From Kiritimatiellia bacterium (GTDB lineage: Bacteria > Verrucomicrobiota > Kiritimatiellia > SLAD01), in NCBI GenBank assembly GCA_007128275.1, contig SKXR01000292.1, forward strand, positions 1-10,675: DNA of 10,675 nt. Direction: 5' to 3'. Position 1 is the stretch's first letter; the number at the start of each line of letters is the position of its first letter. The position numbers and the translations under genes were made by a program. Below the pieces are notes generated by a model. It saw nothing but the letters and a program-made list of their open reading frames with translations, was not told the DNA's origin and did not search any database. This document shows, one piece after another, positions 1-6,647 of the stretch.

Positions 1-1171
1 CACTGCGCCGCACACGCACTTCGTCGAAGATTTCGCCCGGGACAATCGCCAGTTCGCGCCGGATCACCTTGTCTTTCGTACGCGTATTTCCCCGAATACG
101 GATGTCGCGAATATAAGACAGTTCGCCCTCCTCGACTTCGTATTCGAGATCCACCACCGCTTCGTCAAAGTCCGGATCTATCCGATACCGGGGAATGGTC
201 CGAATGTAGCCGCGGCTTCCGTAGAAATCGCGCAGATTGCTCCGACTCTGTTCAATGGCCCCCATTGACGCCACATCGCCGGAGCGCACCTGCACGGCGC
301 GCCATACCTCCTCCTCCGGGAAGAGCGTAACCCCTTCCAGTGCCACCTCGCCGAGCCGGTACACCGGCCCTTCTTCAATCGGGACATGCACACGGATATT
401 CTTGCCGGGGCCGTCTTCGATGATCGGATCATCGATCCGCACGTCAAGATGCCCATGGTCCATGTACAACCGACGCAAGGAATCTCGATCGGCGTCCAAC
501 TGGTGCGGGTCAAATCGGTTTCCTTTGGTGATCCAGGACCACGGGCGCCAAGCCCCTTGCCGCATGACACGGCGCAATTCGCGTGAGGAGAGATTGTCGT
601 TGCCGTCGAACGAGATCCGCCACACGCCCGCGCGCGTCCCCTCCTTGACCTGAACACGCACATCGGCCGTACCGGCCACTTCGTCCACCGCGATGGTCCA
701 AGTCAGTTTCGGATCCAGAAAATAACGTTTTTGATAATGTTCATAGACTTGTTGCGCCTTGATCGCGAGGGTGGTGTCATCCACCCGGTCGCCGATGTTC
801 AGGTCGAGCAAATCGCGGACGCGTCGATTGCTTGAATATTCGGCGCCGTCCACCGAGATACTGCGCAGGCGGGGCTTGCTTTCGACCACATAGATGACGT
901 CGGCGTTTCCGTCCGGTCGTACATCCAGCTTGGCGGCCACCCGCGAAAAACGTTCCGTCTGTTGCAGGGTGCGCACGTCGCGGTTGATGACATTCGGATT
1001 ATACGGATCGCCGGGTTGCAGGCTGATGAACGCGCGGACCGAGGCGTCGTCCAGCACGCCGGGCCCTTCGTGCTCGATGCGCACCTGGGCCACGGTCGGC
1101 GCCTGCGCCGCGGACGGGTCGGTGTACCAGCAGAACGCCAGCACCAGGAACAGCCCCCAGAAACGGATCAT
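1..1171 (-). CDS. bamA: BamA, outer membrane protein assembly factor (N-terminal 390 residues; 3' end outside window)
   Basis: Central component of the BAM machine, which folds and inserts beta-barrel proteins into the outer membrane. POTRA domains lie in the periplasm and the C-terminal barrel in the outer membrane. The frame is open from ATG 1171 to the window edge. Residues 1-24 form a signal peptide (hydrophobic core FWGLFLVLAFCW, AQA cleavage site). Four full POTRA-like repeats follow at about 27-100, 101-179, 180-270 and 271-351. A fifth starts at about 352 with the typical IRGNTRTKDKVIRREL signature, matching the five POTRAs of BamA. The Omp85 barrel is not in the window, so a shorter TamA-like protein is not strictly excluded, but five POTRAs favour BamA. 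The start overlaps the dnaB stop (ATGA), and the ribosome binding site GAGGAAGGGG lies inside the last dnaB codons. Translational coupling to dnaB is therefore likely. Confidence 0.92.
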   Translation of the reverse strand, partial: MIRFWGLFLVLAFCWYTDPSAAQAPTVAQVRIEHEGPGVLDDASVRAFISLQPGDPYNPNVINRDVRTLQQTERFSRVAAKLDVRPDGNADVIYVVESKPRLRSISVDGAEYSSNRRVRDLLDLNIGDRVDDTTLAIKAQQVYEHYQKRYFLDPKLTWTIAVDEVAGTADVRVQVKEGTRAGVWRISFDGNDNLSSRELRRVMRQGAWRPWSWITKGNRFDPHQLDADRDSLRRLYMDHGHLDVRIDDPIIEDGPGKNIRVHVPIEEGPVYRLGEVALEGVTLFPEEEVWRAVQVRSGDVASMGAIEQSRSNLRDFYGSRGYIRTIPRYRIDPDFDEAVVDLEYEVEEGELSYIRDIRIRGNTRTKDKVIRRELAIVPGEIFDEVRVRRS

Positions 1172-2601
1172 ACTTCGACCCCTTCCTCGTCGGGCGCAAA
1201 GGCTTCGTCATGGTCCACGCCCCGCTGAGCCCGGTCCTCAAACCGGGTGAATTCCTCTTCGAAATGCAGGCGGACTTCGCCGGTCGGCCCATTCCGGTGT
1301 TTGGCGATGTCCAGAATGGAAAGCGAGGTGTCGTTGTAGTCTTCGTCCTCCGGATACTTACAGGGCCTGCGCAGCAGAGCCACGACGTCGGCATCCTGTT
1401 CGATGGAACCGGAATCGCGCAAGTCCGAGAGCTTCGGTTTGCCGAGTTTGTCGCGCGTTTCCGGCGCACGGCTCAACTGGCTGAGGACAATGACCGGAAT
1501 ACGCAGTTCCTTGGCCATGGCCTTCAGAGCGCCCGAGATCGCGGCGGTCTCCCGTTGCCGTCCTTCTTTGGCGTATTGCGGATAGTGCAACAACTGTAGA
1601 TAGTCGACGACGATCAACTGAATATCGAACCGCTTCTTGAGGCGGCGCGCACGCGCGCGCAATTCCACCGCGGTCAATCCGGCGGTGTCGTCCAAATATA
1701 ACGGGGCCTTGATCAGCGAATCGGCGGCCTGCATGAGATGACCGTGATTGACCTGGGACACAAAACCTTTGGATAGGTTGTGCGAAGACACGCGCGCGCG
1801 GCAACAGATCATACGTCGCACCAGTTGTTCGCGCGACATTTCCAAACTGAACACGGCCACGGGTCTCGGTTTCTTGTCGGAGATTTCCCCCAAAGCGATC
1901 TTCTCAGCCATATTCATGGCCAGCGACGTCTTGCCCATGGACGGGCGCGCGGCGATAATGATCATGTCGCTCTTCTGCAGGCCCAACAGTTTATGATCCA
2001 AGTCCAGGTACCCCGTGGGAATCCCCGTAATGCCCTTTTTTTGCAGGAAGATTTCCTCGATTTCCTTCATGGAATCCCGGACCAGTTCGGGCCACGGGAC
2101 CAGTCCCCGATCGGCTTGATCGCCGATATCGAAAATGCGCTGCTCGGACTCGCTGAGGATTTCGTCGGCGTCTTCTTCCGAATCGTAACACTTGTCGATC
2201 GCCGTGCGGGAACAGTCGATGATGGTACGGAGCAGATGTTTCTGGCGCACGATCTCGATATAATGTTCGGCATGCGCGGCGGTGGGCGTGAAATCCACGA
2301 GTTGCAGGAGGTATTCGCGACCACCGATCCGGCTCAAAAGGCCTGCGGACTCCAGTCGTTCCCCGACGGTGAGCAGGTCGATGACCCGCCCGGCGTTGTT
2401 CATGTCGACGAGGATCTCGTAAATCGTCTGGTGAGCCGGCGTGTGAAACGAATCGGGCACCACGCGTTTTTCCACGCATAGATCGATGACCCGCGTTGCA
2501 TCCAAAAGCGCCGAACCCAACACGCCGCGCTCGGCTTCTTCGCTGTACGGGGGTATTCGATCACTCTTCGGCGATTGGGCGGGAGTGATCCTGGAAGCCA
2601 T
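1168..2601 (-). CDS. dnaB: Replicative DNA helicase DnaB
   Basis: Hexameric 5'-3' helicase that unwinds DNA at the replication fork and interacts with primase. The 477-residue length is normal for the family. The N-terminal DnaB domain covers about 18-120 (PYSEEAERGVLGSALLD near its start), then a linker, then the RecA-like ATPase from about 190. Walker A is ARPSMGKTS at 218-226 (K224, T225), the catalytic glutamate region is FSLEMS at 251-256 (E254), and Walker B is IVVDYLQLL at 330-338. Other conserved blocks are SQLSR (374-378), DLRDSGSIEQDAD (393-405) and KHRNGPTG (434-441), the arginine-finger hairpin. No intein interrupts the P-loop. It begins 6 bp after the rplI stop; the end of rplI supplies the GAGGAATAAGGG ribosome binding region. 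The acidic tail (DEEGVEV) encodes the bamA ribosome binding site. Confidence 0.98.
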   Translation of the reverse strand: MASRITPAQSPKSDRIPPYSEEAERGVLGSALLDATRVIDLCVEKRVVPDSFHTPAHQTIYEILVDMNNAGRVIDLLTVGERLESAGLLSRIGGREYLLQLVDFTPTAAHAEHYIEIVRQKHLLRTIIDCSRTAIDKCYDSEEDADEILSESEQRIFDIGDQADRGLVPWPELVRDSMKEIEEIFLQKKGITGIPTGYLDLDHKLLGLQKSDMIIIAARPSMGKTSLAMNMAEKIALGEISDKKPRPVAVFSLEMSREQLVRRMICCRARVSSHNLSKGFVSQVNHGHLMQAADSLIKAPLYLDDTAGLTAVELRARARRLKKRFDIQLIVVDYLQLLHYPQYAKEGRQRETAAISGALKAMAKELRIPVIVLSQLSRAPETRDKLGKPKLSDLRDSGSIEQDADVVALLRRPCKYPEDEDYNDTSLSILDIAKHRNGPTGEVRLHFEEEFTRFEDRAQRGVDHDEAFAPDEEGVEV

Positions 2602-2607
2602 ATGCCC

Positions 2608-3057
2608 TTATTCCTCTACGACCCACACTTTGAGTGTGGCTTCCACGTCCGGATGCAATTTGACCGGAAGATCGAACACACCCAACTCGCGGATGGGCGC
2701 CGTAAGCTCCAACTGCTTCTTATCGAGTTTGATGCCCTGTTTTTCCAGCGTATCCAGCACATCGGCGGCGGTGACCGAGCCGAACAACTTGTTGTTCTCA
2801 CCGGTCTTGACGGTCAACGTGACCGACGCCTTCTTGAGTTGCTCGGCGACGGCCTGTGCGGCGTCACGATCGGCCGCCTCGCGGGCGAGTCGTTCTTCTT
2901 TCTTCTTCTCCACAAGACGCCGGGTGGCGGATGTAACCGCCGCCGCCTTCTTGTTGGGCAACAGAAAATTGCGCGCATAGCCCTCGGCCACGCGCACGAT
3001 TTCCCCTTCCGTGCCGAGCCCTTCGACGTCGGCAAGCAGAATTAGTTCCTTGGCCAT
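2608..3057 (-). CDS. rplI: 50S ribosomal protein bL9
   Basis: Large-subunit protein that binds 23S rRNA near the L1 stalk through its N-terminal domain and extends away from the ribosome on a long helix. The 149 residues match the usual two-domain length. The N-terminal signature DVEGLGTEGEIVRV is followed by GYARNFLLP (about 26-34). A charged helix covers about 42-76. The C-terminal domain (about 78-149) has KLFGSVT at 90-96 and GVFDLPVKLHPDV at 126-138. The start is set by AGGAGA 7 nt upstream of the ATG. It sits 20 bp after rpsR and 6 bp before dnaB, the standard position in the rpsF-ssb-rpsR-rplI-dnaB cluster. Confidence 0.98.
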   Translation of the reverse strand: MAKELILLADVEGLGTEGEIVRVAEGYARNFLLPNKKAAAVTSATRRLVEKKKEERLAREAADRDAAQAVAEQLKKASVTLTVKTGENNKLFGSVTAADVLDTLEKQGIKLDKKQLELTAPIRELGVFDLPVKLHPDVEATLKVWVVEE

Positions 3058-3077
3058 AGTGATTCTCCTGAAAACGG

Positions 3078-3326
3078 TTACGGCAACATCCCCATCACCC
3101 GCGCCCGGCGGATGGCCCGGCGGATCTGGCGCTGCTGCTTGGCGGAGGCGTAGGTGGTTCGACGCGGCATGATCTTGCCCCGTTCCGTCATGAAACGCCG
3201 CAATAATTCGGCGTCTTTGTAATCGATGTGTTCCACCCCTTCGAGGTGCTTGGGTCCACGCCCCATGTCATTGCTGTCGAAGCGGCTGCTGCTCCGGCGA
3301 TTGGTACTCGCTTTTCTCTTCATCAT
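3078..3326 (-). CDS. rpsR: 30S ribosomal protein bS18
   Basis: Small-subunit protein that pairs with bS6 on the 16S rRNA platform. The 82 residues contain the core IDYKDAELLRRFMTERGKI (34-52) and the basic C-terminal helix with QRQIRRAIRRARVMGMLP. The N-terminus is serine/arginine-rich and has no cysteines, so this is the zinc-free form. The segment usually reading RITG(T)xAK is RTTYASAK here (56-63), replacing the usual glycine with tyrosine. The gene opens with two consecutive ATG codons (3326 and 3323), and either could be used. A purine-rich AGGAGAGAGAGA lies upstream. It follows ssb by 46 bp, the largest gap within this cluster. Confidence 0.97.
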   Translation of the reverse strand: MMKRKASTNRRSSSRFDSNDMGRGPKHLEGVEHIDYKDAELLRRFMTERGKIMPRRTTYASAKQQRQIRRAIRRARVMGMLP

Positions 3327-3372
3327 GCTTGTCTCTCTCTCCTGTTCTTACATTCAGAATCTGCGCGCCCGC

Positions 3373-3813
3373 CTAGAACGGCAGGTCGTCATCATCGCCG
3401 GTTTCATGAGCGGATCCGCTGTCCGACGGCGGGGCCGACCGGCGCTCGTCCGCAGGCGGCGCATCGCCCGGGGCCGCGTCCCGGCGCGGCGATCCCATGA
3501 ATTGTACGCGCTCGGCGTTCACGGTCAAACGATTGTTCTTCTGTCCGTCCTTTTCCCACTCTTCATACCGCAACCGGCCTTCAATCAGGATCGGGGATCC
3601 TTTGGACAGGTACTGCCCGCACGTCTCCGCCTGGCGCCCCCACGCGGAGGCACTGACGAAACAGGTTTCTTCCTTTTCCTCGCCTTGCTGGTTCTTGTAC
3701 TTGCGGTTCACCGCGAGACGCAAATCGGCCACGGCCGCGCCCGACGGCAAGTAGCGCACCTCGGGATCGCGGGTGAGGTTGCCGATCAGAAATACTTTAT
3801 TGAGCGAAGCCAT
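3373..3813 (-). CDS. ssb: Single-stranded DNA-binding protein
   Basis: Binds and protects single-stranded DNA during replication, repair and recombination and recruits partner proteins through its C-terminal tip. The OB-fold domain covers about 1-107 and starts with LNKVFLIGNLTRDPEVRY. It includes the FVSASAWGRQAE block (52-63) and the KGSPILIEGRLRYEEW strand region (71-86). A flexible Pro/Asp/Ser-rich linker (about 108-138) leads to the acidic tip DDDDLPF, the canonical partner-binding motif. The 146-residue length is typical of a tetrameric bacterial SSB. AAGGAAGGA upstream of ATG 3813 is the ribosome binding site. Only 6 bp separate it from the rpsF stop, so the two are probably translated together. 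Confidence 0.98.
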   Translation of the reverse strand: MASLNKVFLIGNLTRDPEVRYLPSGAAVADLRLAVNRKYKNQQGEEKEETCFVSASAWGRQAETCGQYLSKGSPILIEGRLRYEEWEKDGQKNNRLTVNAERVQFMGSPRRDAAPGDAPPADERRSAPPSDSGSAHETGDDDDLPF

Positions 3814-3819
3814 CGTGAA

Positions 3820-4143
3820 TTATCCTTCCTTGGCGGCGGTGGCCGCTTCCTCGGTTATGGGTTGCCGAATGATCTGCGCGCGAAATACTTCTTCCTTCAT
3901 GCGCAACCGCGCCAACAACGTGGATACCTGCAACGGATCCAACAGGAAATTCATGACCACGTACTGGCCCGCTTTCTGGCGCTTGCCCTGCAACCGCGCA
4001 AACGGACGCCGCCCGATACGCGCGGTGTTTTCAATGGCGCCGCCGAGCTTCTCGATTTCTTCCCGTACATCTTTGACCGACGCTTCCAACGCGTCGTCCT
4101 TCAACGAGTCCTGAAAAATGAACATGCCTTCGTATGTATTCAA
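3820..4143 (-). CDS. rpsF: 30S ribosomal protein bS6
   Basis: Small-subunit protein that binds 16S rRNA as a heterodimer with bS18, which is encoded two genes downstream. The 107 residues carry the N-terminal NTYEGMFIFQDSL strand, the EEIEKLGGAI helix/turn (28-37), the GRRPFARLQGKRQKAGQYVVMNF central block (44-66) and a short Ala/Glu/Lys tail. The start codon is TTG. It is preferred because AAGGAG lies 10 nt upstream and the first in-frame ATG (residue 7) would remove the conserved first strand. The ATG 5' of the Shine-Dalgarno is out of frame with rpsF. It heads the rpsF-ssb-rpsR-rplI-dnaB-bamA run and has its own candidate promoter and leader upstream. Confidence 0.97.
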   Translation of the reverse strand: MNTYEGMFIFQDSLKDDALEASVKDVREEIEKLGGAIENTARIGRRPFARLQGKRQKAGQYVVMNFLLDPLQVSTLLARLRMKEEVFRAQIIRQPITEEAATAAKEG

Positions 4144-4147
4144 CTGC

Positions 4148-4261
4148 CTACTTCTCCTTCATTGAGGTTTTCCGATGCACGGCTTCGCGCATCAGCGGCT
4201 TGATCAACGCACCCGCTCCACGGCACCGTCCTCCGGCGCCAAGCATACGTTCATCACCCAT
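4148..4261 (-). CDS. Possible 37-residue micro-ORF between pth and rpsF
   Basis: An open frame starts at ATG 4261, overlapping the last codons of pth out of frame, and ends at TAG 4148-4150, which lies in the spacer just after the rpsF Shine-Dalgarno. It ends basic (REAVHRKTSMKEK) and begins glycine-rich. I recognise no family. In favour: it fills the gap almost exactly, and its ends abut both neighbours as coupled genes do. Against: its length is unremarkable by chance, no clear ribosome binding site precedes it, and the perfect -10 box at 4260-4265 would start transcription downstream of this ATG. A second in-frame ATG lies at 4246. It may instead simply be the untranslated rpsF leader. Confidence 0.22.
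   Translation of the reverse strand: MGDERMLGAGGRCRGAGALIKPLMREAVHRKTSMKEK
4222..4240 (-). other. Hairpin in the rpsF leader
   Basis: The transcript reads GGCGCCG, loop GAGGA, CGGTGCC. This is a 7-bp stem of six Watson-Crick pairs and one G-U, extendable by one further U-G. No U-tract follows, so it is not an intrinsic terminator. Leaders of rpsF operons in many bacteria carry an RNA element bound by the S6-S18 dimer. This hairpin is in the right place, but I cannot confirm that its structure matches that element. Confidence 0.4.
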
Positions 4262-4817
4262 TATATCGATTCATCGCGGGATCCACACCGTCCCGTACCA
4301 CGCACCACACGGCTTCGGCGGCGCGCTCCACGGCCTCATCCACACGGGTTCGCTCGTCCGGAGCAAACCCGCTCAGCACATGGTCCACCATGTCGCGGTC
4401 TCCCGGACGCCCCCCTACGCCCACGCGCAGGCGGATGAAATCATCGCTGCCGAGCGCCGCGATCACCGATTTCAACCCGTTATGACCACCCGCACTCCCA
4501 CGACGACGAAGACGGATCTTTCCGCACTCCAAATCCGTATCATCCACTATCACGATCATCTCGGCGAGCGCAAGCCCCTTCCGCCGTAACACCGGCCCGA
4601 CCGCCTGACCACTCCGGTTCATGAACGTGCGCGGTTTGAGCAACAACAACCGTCCCCCATCGTCCCGGACTTCGGCAAGGTCTCCCGGAAACCGCCAACT
4701 GCGCCGAAACGAAACGGCGGCGCGGCGTGCCAATGCATCGACCACCTCGAAACCGACGTTGTGCCGGGTTCGTTCATAACGTTTCCCCGGATTTCCAAGC
4801 CCGGCCACCAGCCACAT
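4254..4817 (-). CDS. pth: Peptidyl-tRNA hydrolase
   Basis: Cleaves the ester bond of peptidyl-tRNAs dropped from the ribosome and recycles the tRNA; an essential cytoplasmic enzyme. The 187 residues match bacterial Pth. The N-terminal GLGNPG (6-11, N9) is followed by TRHNVGF with catalytic H19. FMNRSG holds N67, VDDTDL (91-96) supplies the catalytic aspartate (D92), and GGHNGLKS (110-117) contains N113. All active-site positions are present. The first residues MWLVAGLGNPG fit ATG 4817 as the start. The ribosome binding site is weak (only GGGG about 6 nt upstream), perhaps because the heptad repeats occupy the space before it. It follows rplY, as in the common prs-rplY-pth arrangement. Confidence 0.98.
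   Translation of the reverse strand: MWLVAGLGNPGKRYERTRHNVGFEVVDALARRAAVSFRRSWRFPGDLAEVRDDGGRLLLLKPRTFMNRSGQAVGPVLRRKGLALAEMIVIVDDTDLECGKIRLRRRGSAGGHNGLKSVIAALGSDDFIRLRVGVGGRPGDRDMVDHVLSGFAPDERTRVDEAVERAAEAVWCVVRDGVDPAMNRYNG
4260..4265 (-). promoter_or_regulatory. Perfect -10 box (TATAAT), candidate rpsF operon promoter
   Basis: The minus strand reads TATAAT inside the last sense codons of pth (TAT AAT). No good -35 hexamer is visible at 16-18 bp spacing and there is no extended -10 TG. If used, transcription would start near 4253 and give a leader of about 110 nt before rpsF. The match is exact, but it is a single hexamer in coding DNA. Confidence 0.35.
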
Positions 4818-4826
4818 GTGAAGCCC

Positions 4827-4858
4827 CAGTGTTCAGTATTCAGTATTCAGTGTTCGGT
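4827..4858. repeat. Heptanucleotide tandem array A (ATTCAGT type)
   Basis: Read on the plus strand: partial CAGT, then GTTCAGT, ATTCAGT, ATTCAGT, GTTCGGT. These are four 7-bp units differing at one or two positions, after a partial unit. The array lies between rplY and pth, starting about 10 bp upstream of the pth start codon. Confidence 0.85.
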
Positions 4859-4860
4859 GC

Positions 4861-4923
4861 TTACTTCTCACTTCTCACTTCTCACTTCTCACTTCTTACT
4901 TCTTACTTCTTACGTCCTACTTC
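4861..4923. repeat. Heptanucleotide tandem array B (TCACTTC/TTACTTC type)
   Basis: Nine consecutive 7-bp units on the plus strand: TTACTTC, TCACTTC four times, TTACTTC twice, TTACGTC and CTACTTC. The array begins 2 bp after array A and runs into the 3' end of rplY, so the last unit contains the rplY stop codon. The unit sequence differs from array A but the period is the same. Slipped-strand variation in copy number is possible. Confidence 0.9.
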
Positions 4924-5591
4924 TCCTCTTCCTTCTTCTCGCCCTCGCCCTCTTCCGCCTTCTCGCCGATCACTTCCGGCTCCTCACCTTCCGCCACTTC
5001 GCCCGCTTCCGCGGCGGACTCTTCCTCTACCCGCGGCGCCGCCACGGCGGCCACGGCGATGGTGGTCGAGGTGACCATCTCATACCGAGTCGCGTCGAGC
5101 GGAATGTCGGCCACCGTCAACCGATCACCGATCTCCAACCCCGAAACGTCCAATTCAAAGAGCTCAACAATATCGTCAGGCAAACATTCCACTTCGACTT
5201 CGCGCAAGAGATGCTCAAGCACCCCGCCGTCGCGCGTGACGCCCACGGGCGACCCGGTCAACTCAAGCGGCACGGCCACACCAACCTTCTTGGTCATCGA
5301 TAACTCATAGAAGTCCACATGCAGCGGGCCGCTCGTGAGCGGGTGATGCTGCACTTCGCGAATCAATACCTTGCGCGAACGATCGCCTTCAATATCCAGA
5401 CTGAGCATCACGTTCTCGCTCGTGTGATGCCGTTGCAACGAGGCAAACGTCGCCGCGCTGAAACTCACATTGAGGGGCTCCGCCGTGCCGTAGACCACCC
5501 CGGGCACAAATCCTTCTCTGCGCAGCCGGCCGACCGCGCTGGATCCTTTTTCATCCCGCAAGCGGGCCGCTAACTTAATCTCCTCTTTCAT
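4917..5591 (-). CDS. rplY: 50S ribosomal protein bL25, CTC/TL5 form
   Basis: Binds 5S rRNA in the large subunit; the two-domain form is the CTC or general-stress type. The 224 residues comprise an L25 domain at about 1-95 (REGFVPGVVYG at 25-35, IREVQHHPLTSGPLHVDF at 77-94) and the TL5 beta domain at about 100-185 (VPLELTGSPVGV, ECLPDDIVELFELDVS, GDRLTVADIPL). A highly acidic Glu/Ala/Gly/Lys tail follows at about 188-224, and its last codons merge into heptad array B. The start is at ATG 5591, with AGGAG about 11 nt upstream overlapping the prs end; only 17 bp separate it from the prs stop. The domain order is normal. Only the tail and its repeat-derived end look unusual. Confidence 0.97.
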   Translation of the reverse strand: MKEEIKLAARLRDEKGSSAVGRLRREGFVPGVVYGTAEPLNVSFSAATFASLQRHHTSENVMLSLDIEGDRSRKVLIREVQHHPLTSGPLHVDFYELSMTKKVGVAVPLELTGSPVGVTRDGGVLEHLLREVEVECLPDDIVELFELDVSGLEIGDRLTVADIPLDATRYEMVTSTTIAVAAVAAPRVEEESAAEAGEVAEGEEPEVIGEKAEEGEGEKKEEEK

Positions 5592-5608
5592 CCTTACTCA
5601 ACTCCTGT

Positions 5609-6538
5609 TCAATGAACCTTAAACAATGACGTCACCGACTGATTGTCGGTGATCCGCTTGATCGCCTCACCCAGCAACTCCGCCACGGACAACACCTTGA
5701 TCGGACACCCGTCCCACGCTCCTCGGGGGACACTGTCCGTCGTAATCAACTCCGCAATCGGCGACTCTTTCAGCCGCTTCATGCCCTTCTCCGCAACCAG
5801 CGTGTGCGTGACCGCCGCGCGCACCGACCGGGCGCCGCGCTCCGAGAGAATGCGCGCCGCCGCCGACAACGTGCCCGCCGTCGTGGACAAGTCGTCAACC
5901 AGAATGCAATTCCGGCCCTTCACGTCGCCCACCACATCCATCGCCGTCACCTCGCTGGGGCTGCGCCGCTGTTTCGCTACAAACGCCAGCCCCGTATCCA
6001 ACATGGTCGAATAAGCATACGCCATCTTCGAACCGCCCGCATCCGGGGACACAATGGTCAGATCGCCCAGATCCAAAGAACGCAGGTACTTCACAATGAC
6101 CGGCGCCGCATACAAATGATCCACCGGGATATCAAAGAAACCCTGAATCTGTTGCGCATGCAAGTCCATCGTCAACAACCGGTTTGTACCGGCCGCCACC
6201 AACAGATTGGCCACCAACTTTGCCGTAATCGGCACGCGCGGCTGATCCTTCCGATCCTGTCGCGCATACCCGTAAAAAGGGAGCACCGCGGTAATCCGCG
6301 CCGCCGAGGCGCGGCGCGCCGCGTCGATCATGATCAACAACTCCATCAATGCCTCGTTCGGCATCGAGCAGATGGGCTGAACAAAAAAGATGTCCTGCCC
6401 CCGAATGTTGTCGATGATCTTCACCGCGATCTCGCCATCCGGAAACCGGCTGATATCGACCGCCCCCAACGGCTGCTCGATGAACGCGGCTATCCGCTGA
6501 GCCAACTCGGGGTGTACTGTTCCGGAAAATATGATCAC
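5609..6538 (-). CDS. prs: Ribose-phosphate pyrophosphokinase (PRPP synthase)
   Basis: Makes PRPP from ribose 5-phosphate and ATP for purine, pyrimidine, histidine, tryptophan and NAD synthesis. I place the start at GTG 6538. The protein then begins VIIFSGTVHPELAQRIA, as in the family (which usually opens with a few residues before FSG), has 309 residues, and AGGGGA lies about 9 nt upstream. The same frame is open up to ATG 6664, but that extension reads through tRNA-Gln and is spurious. Motifs are RFPDGE (31-36), YARQDRK (91-97), DLHAQQIQGFF (125-135), SPDAGG (164-169), the catalytic loop with K189 and R191, and the PRPP-binding loop VDDLSTTAGT (214-223). That loop more often reads DDMIDTAGT in well-studied enzymes. 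It is 17 bp upstream of rplY. Confidence 0.96.
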   Translation of the reverse strand: MIIFSGTVHPELAQRIAAFIEQPLGAVDISRFPDGEIAVKIIDNIRGQDIFFVQPICSMPNEALMELLIMIDAARRASAARITAVLPFYGYARQDRKDQPRVPITAKLVANLLVAAGTNRLLTMDLHAQQIQGFFDIPVDHLYAAPVIVKYLRSLDLGDLTIVSPDAGGSKMAYAYSTMLDTGLAFVAKQRRSPSEVTAMDVVGDVKGRNCILVDDLSTTAGTLSAAARILSERGARSVRAAVTHTLVAEKGMKRLKESPIAELITTDSVPRGAWDGCPIKVLSVAELLGEAIKRITDNQSVTSLFKVH

Positions 6539-6556
6539 GCCTACTGTCCCCTGACT

Positions 6557-6571
6557 ACCCGGCCACCGGGT
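6557..6571 (-). other. Short GC hairpin between tRNA-Gln and prs
   Basis: The inverted repeat ACCCGG, CCA, CCGGGT is a perfect 6-bp stem with a 3-nt loop, beginning 3 nt after the encoded CCA of the tRNA. There is no T-run, so it is unlikely to terminate transcription. It could mark the 3' processing site of the tRNA in a shared tRNA-prs transcript. Confidence 0.35.
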
Positions 6572-6573
6572 CT

Positions 6574-6647
6574 TGGTTGCCCGACAAGGACTCGAACCTT
6601 GACTCTGGCCTCCAAAGGGCCGTGTGCTACCATTACACCATCGGGCA
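6574..6647 (-). tRNA. tRNA-Gln (anticodon TTG), CCA encoded
   Basis: The cloverleaf can be drawn by eye. The acceptor stem TGCCCGA pairs with TCGGGCA. There is a 3-bp D stem (GTG/CAC) with AATGGTAG-type loop bases, and an anticodon loop CTTTGGA with TTG at positions 34-36 on a GGCC/GGCC stem. One C-A mismatch sits at the top of the anticodon stem. The T arm is CAAGG-TTCGAGT-CCTTG, the discriminator is A, and a genomically encoded CCA lies at 6574-6576. It sits 35 bp upstream of prs on the same strand, so the two may share a transcript. Confidence 0.96.

Noticed and set aside
1780..2481. 233-residue plus-strand open frame opposite dnaB
   Set aside because: Complement of the unmistakable DnaB coding sequence.
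3226..4203. 325-residue plus-strand open frame across rpsR, ssb and rpsF
   Set aside because: Spans three clear minus-strand genes; Arg/Leu/Pro-rich low-information translation.
4222..4240. Intrinsic terminator between pth and rpsF
   Set aside because: The hairpin is followed by a G-rich stretch, not a U-run.
4827..4923. CRISPR-like or phage attachment repeat
   Set aside because: Units are 7 bp with no spacers, no cas genes and no integrase nearby; these are simple tandem heptads.
6557..6571. Intrinsic terminator after tRNA-Gln
   Set aside because: The stem is only 6 bp and no T-tract follows in the direction of transcription.
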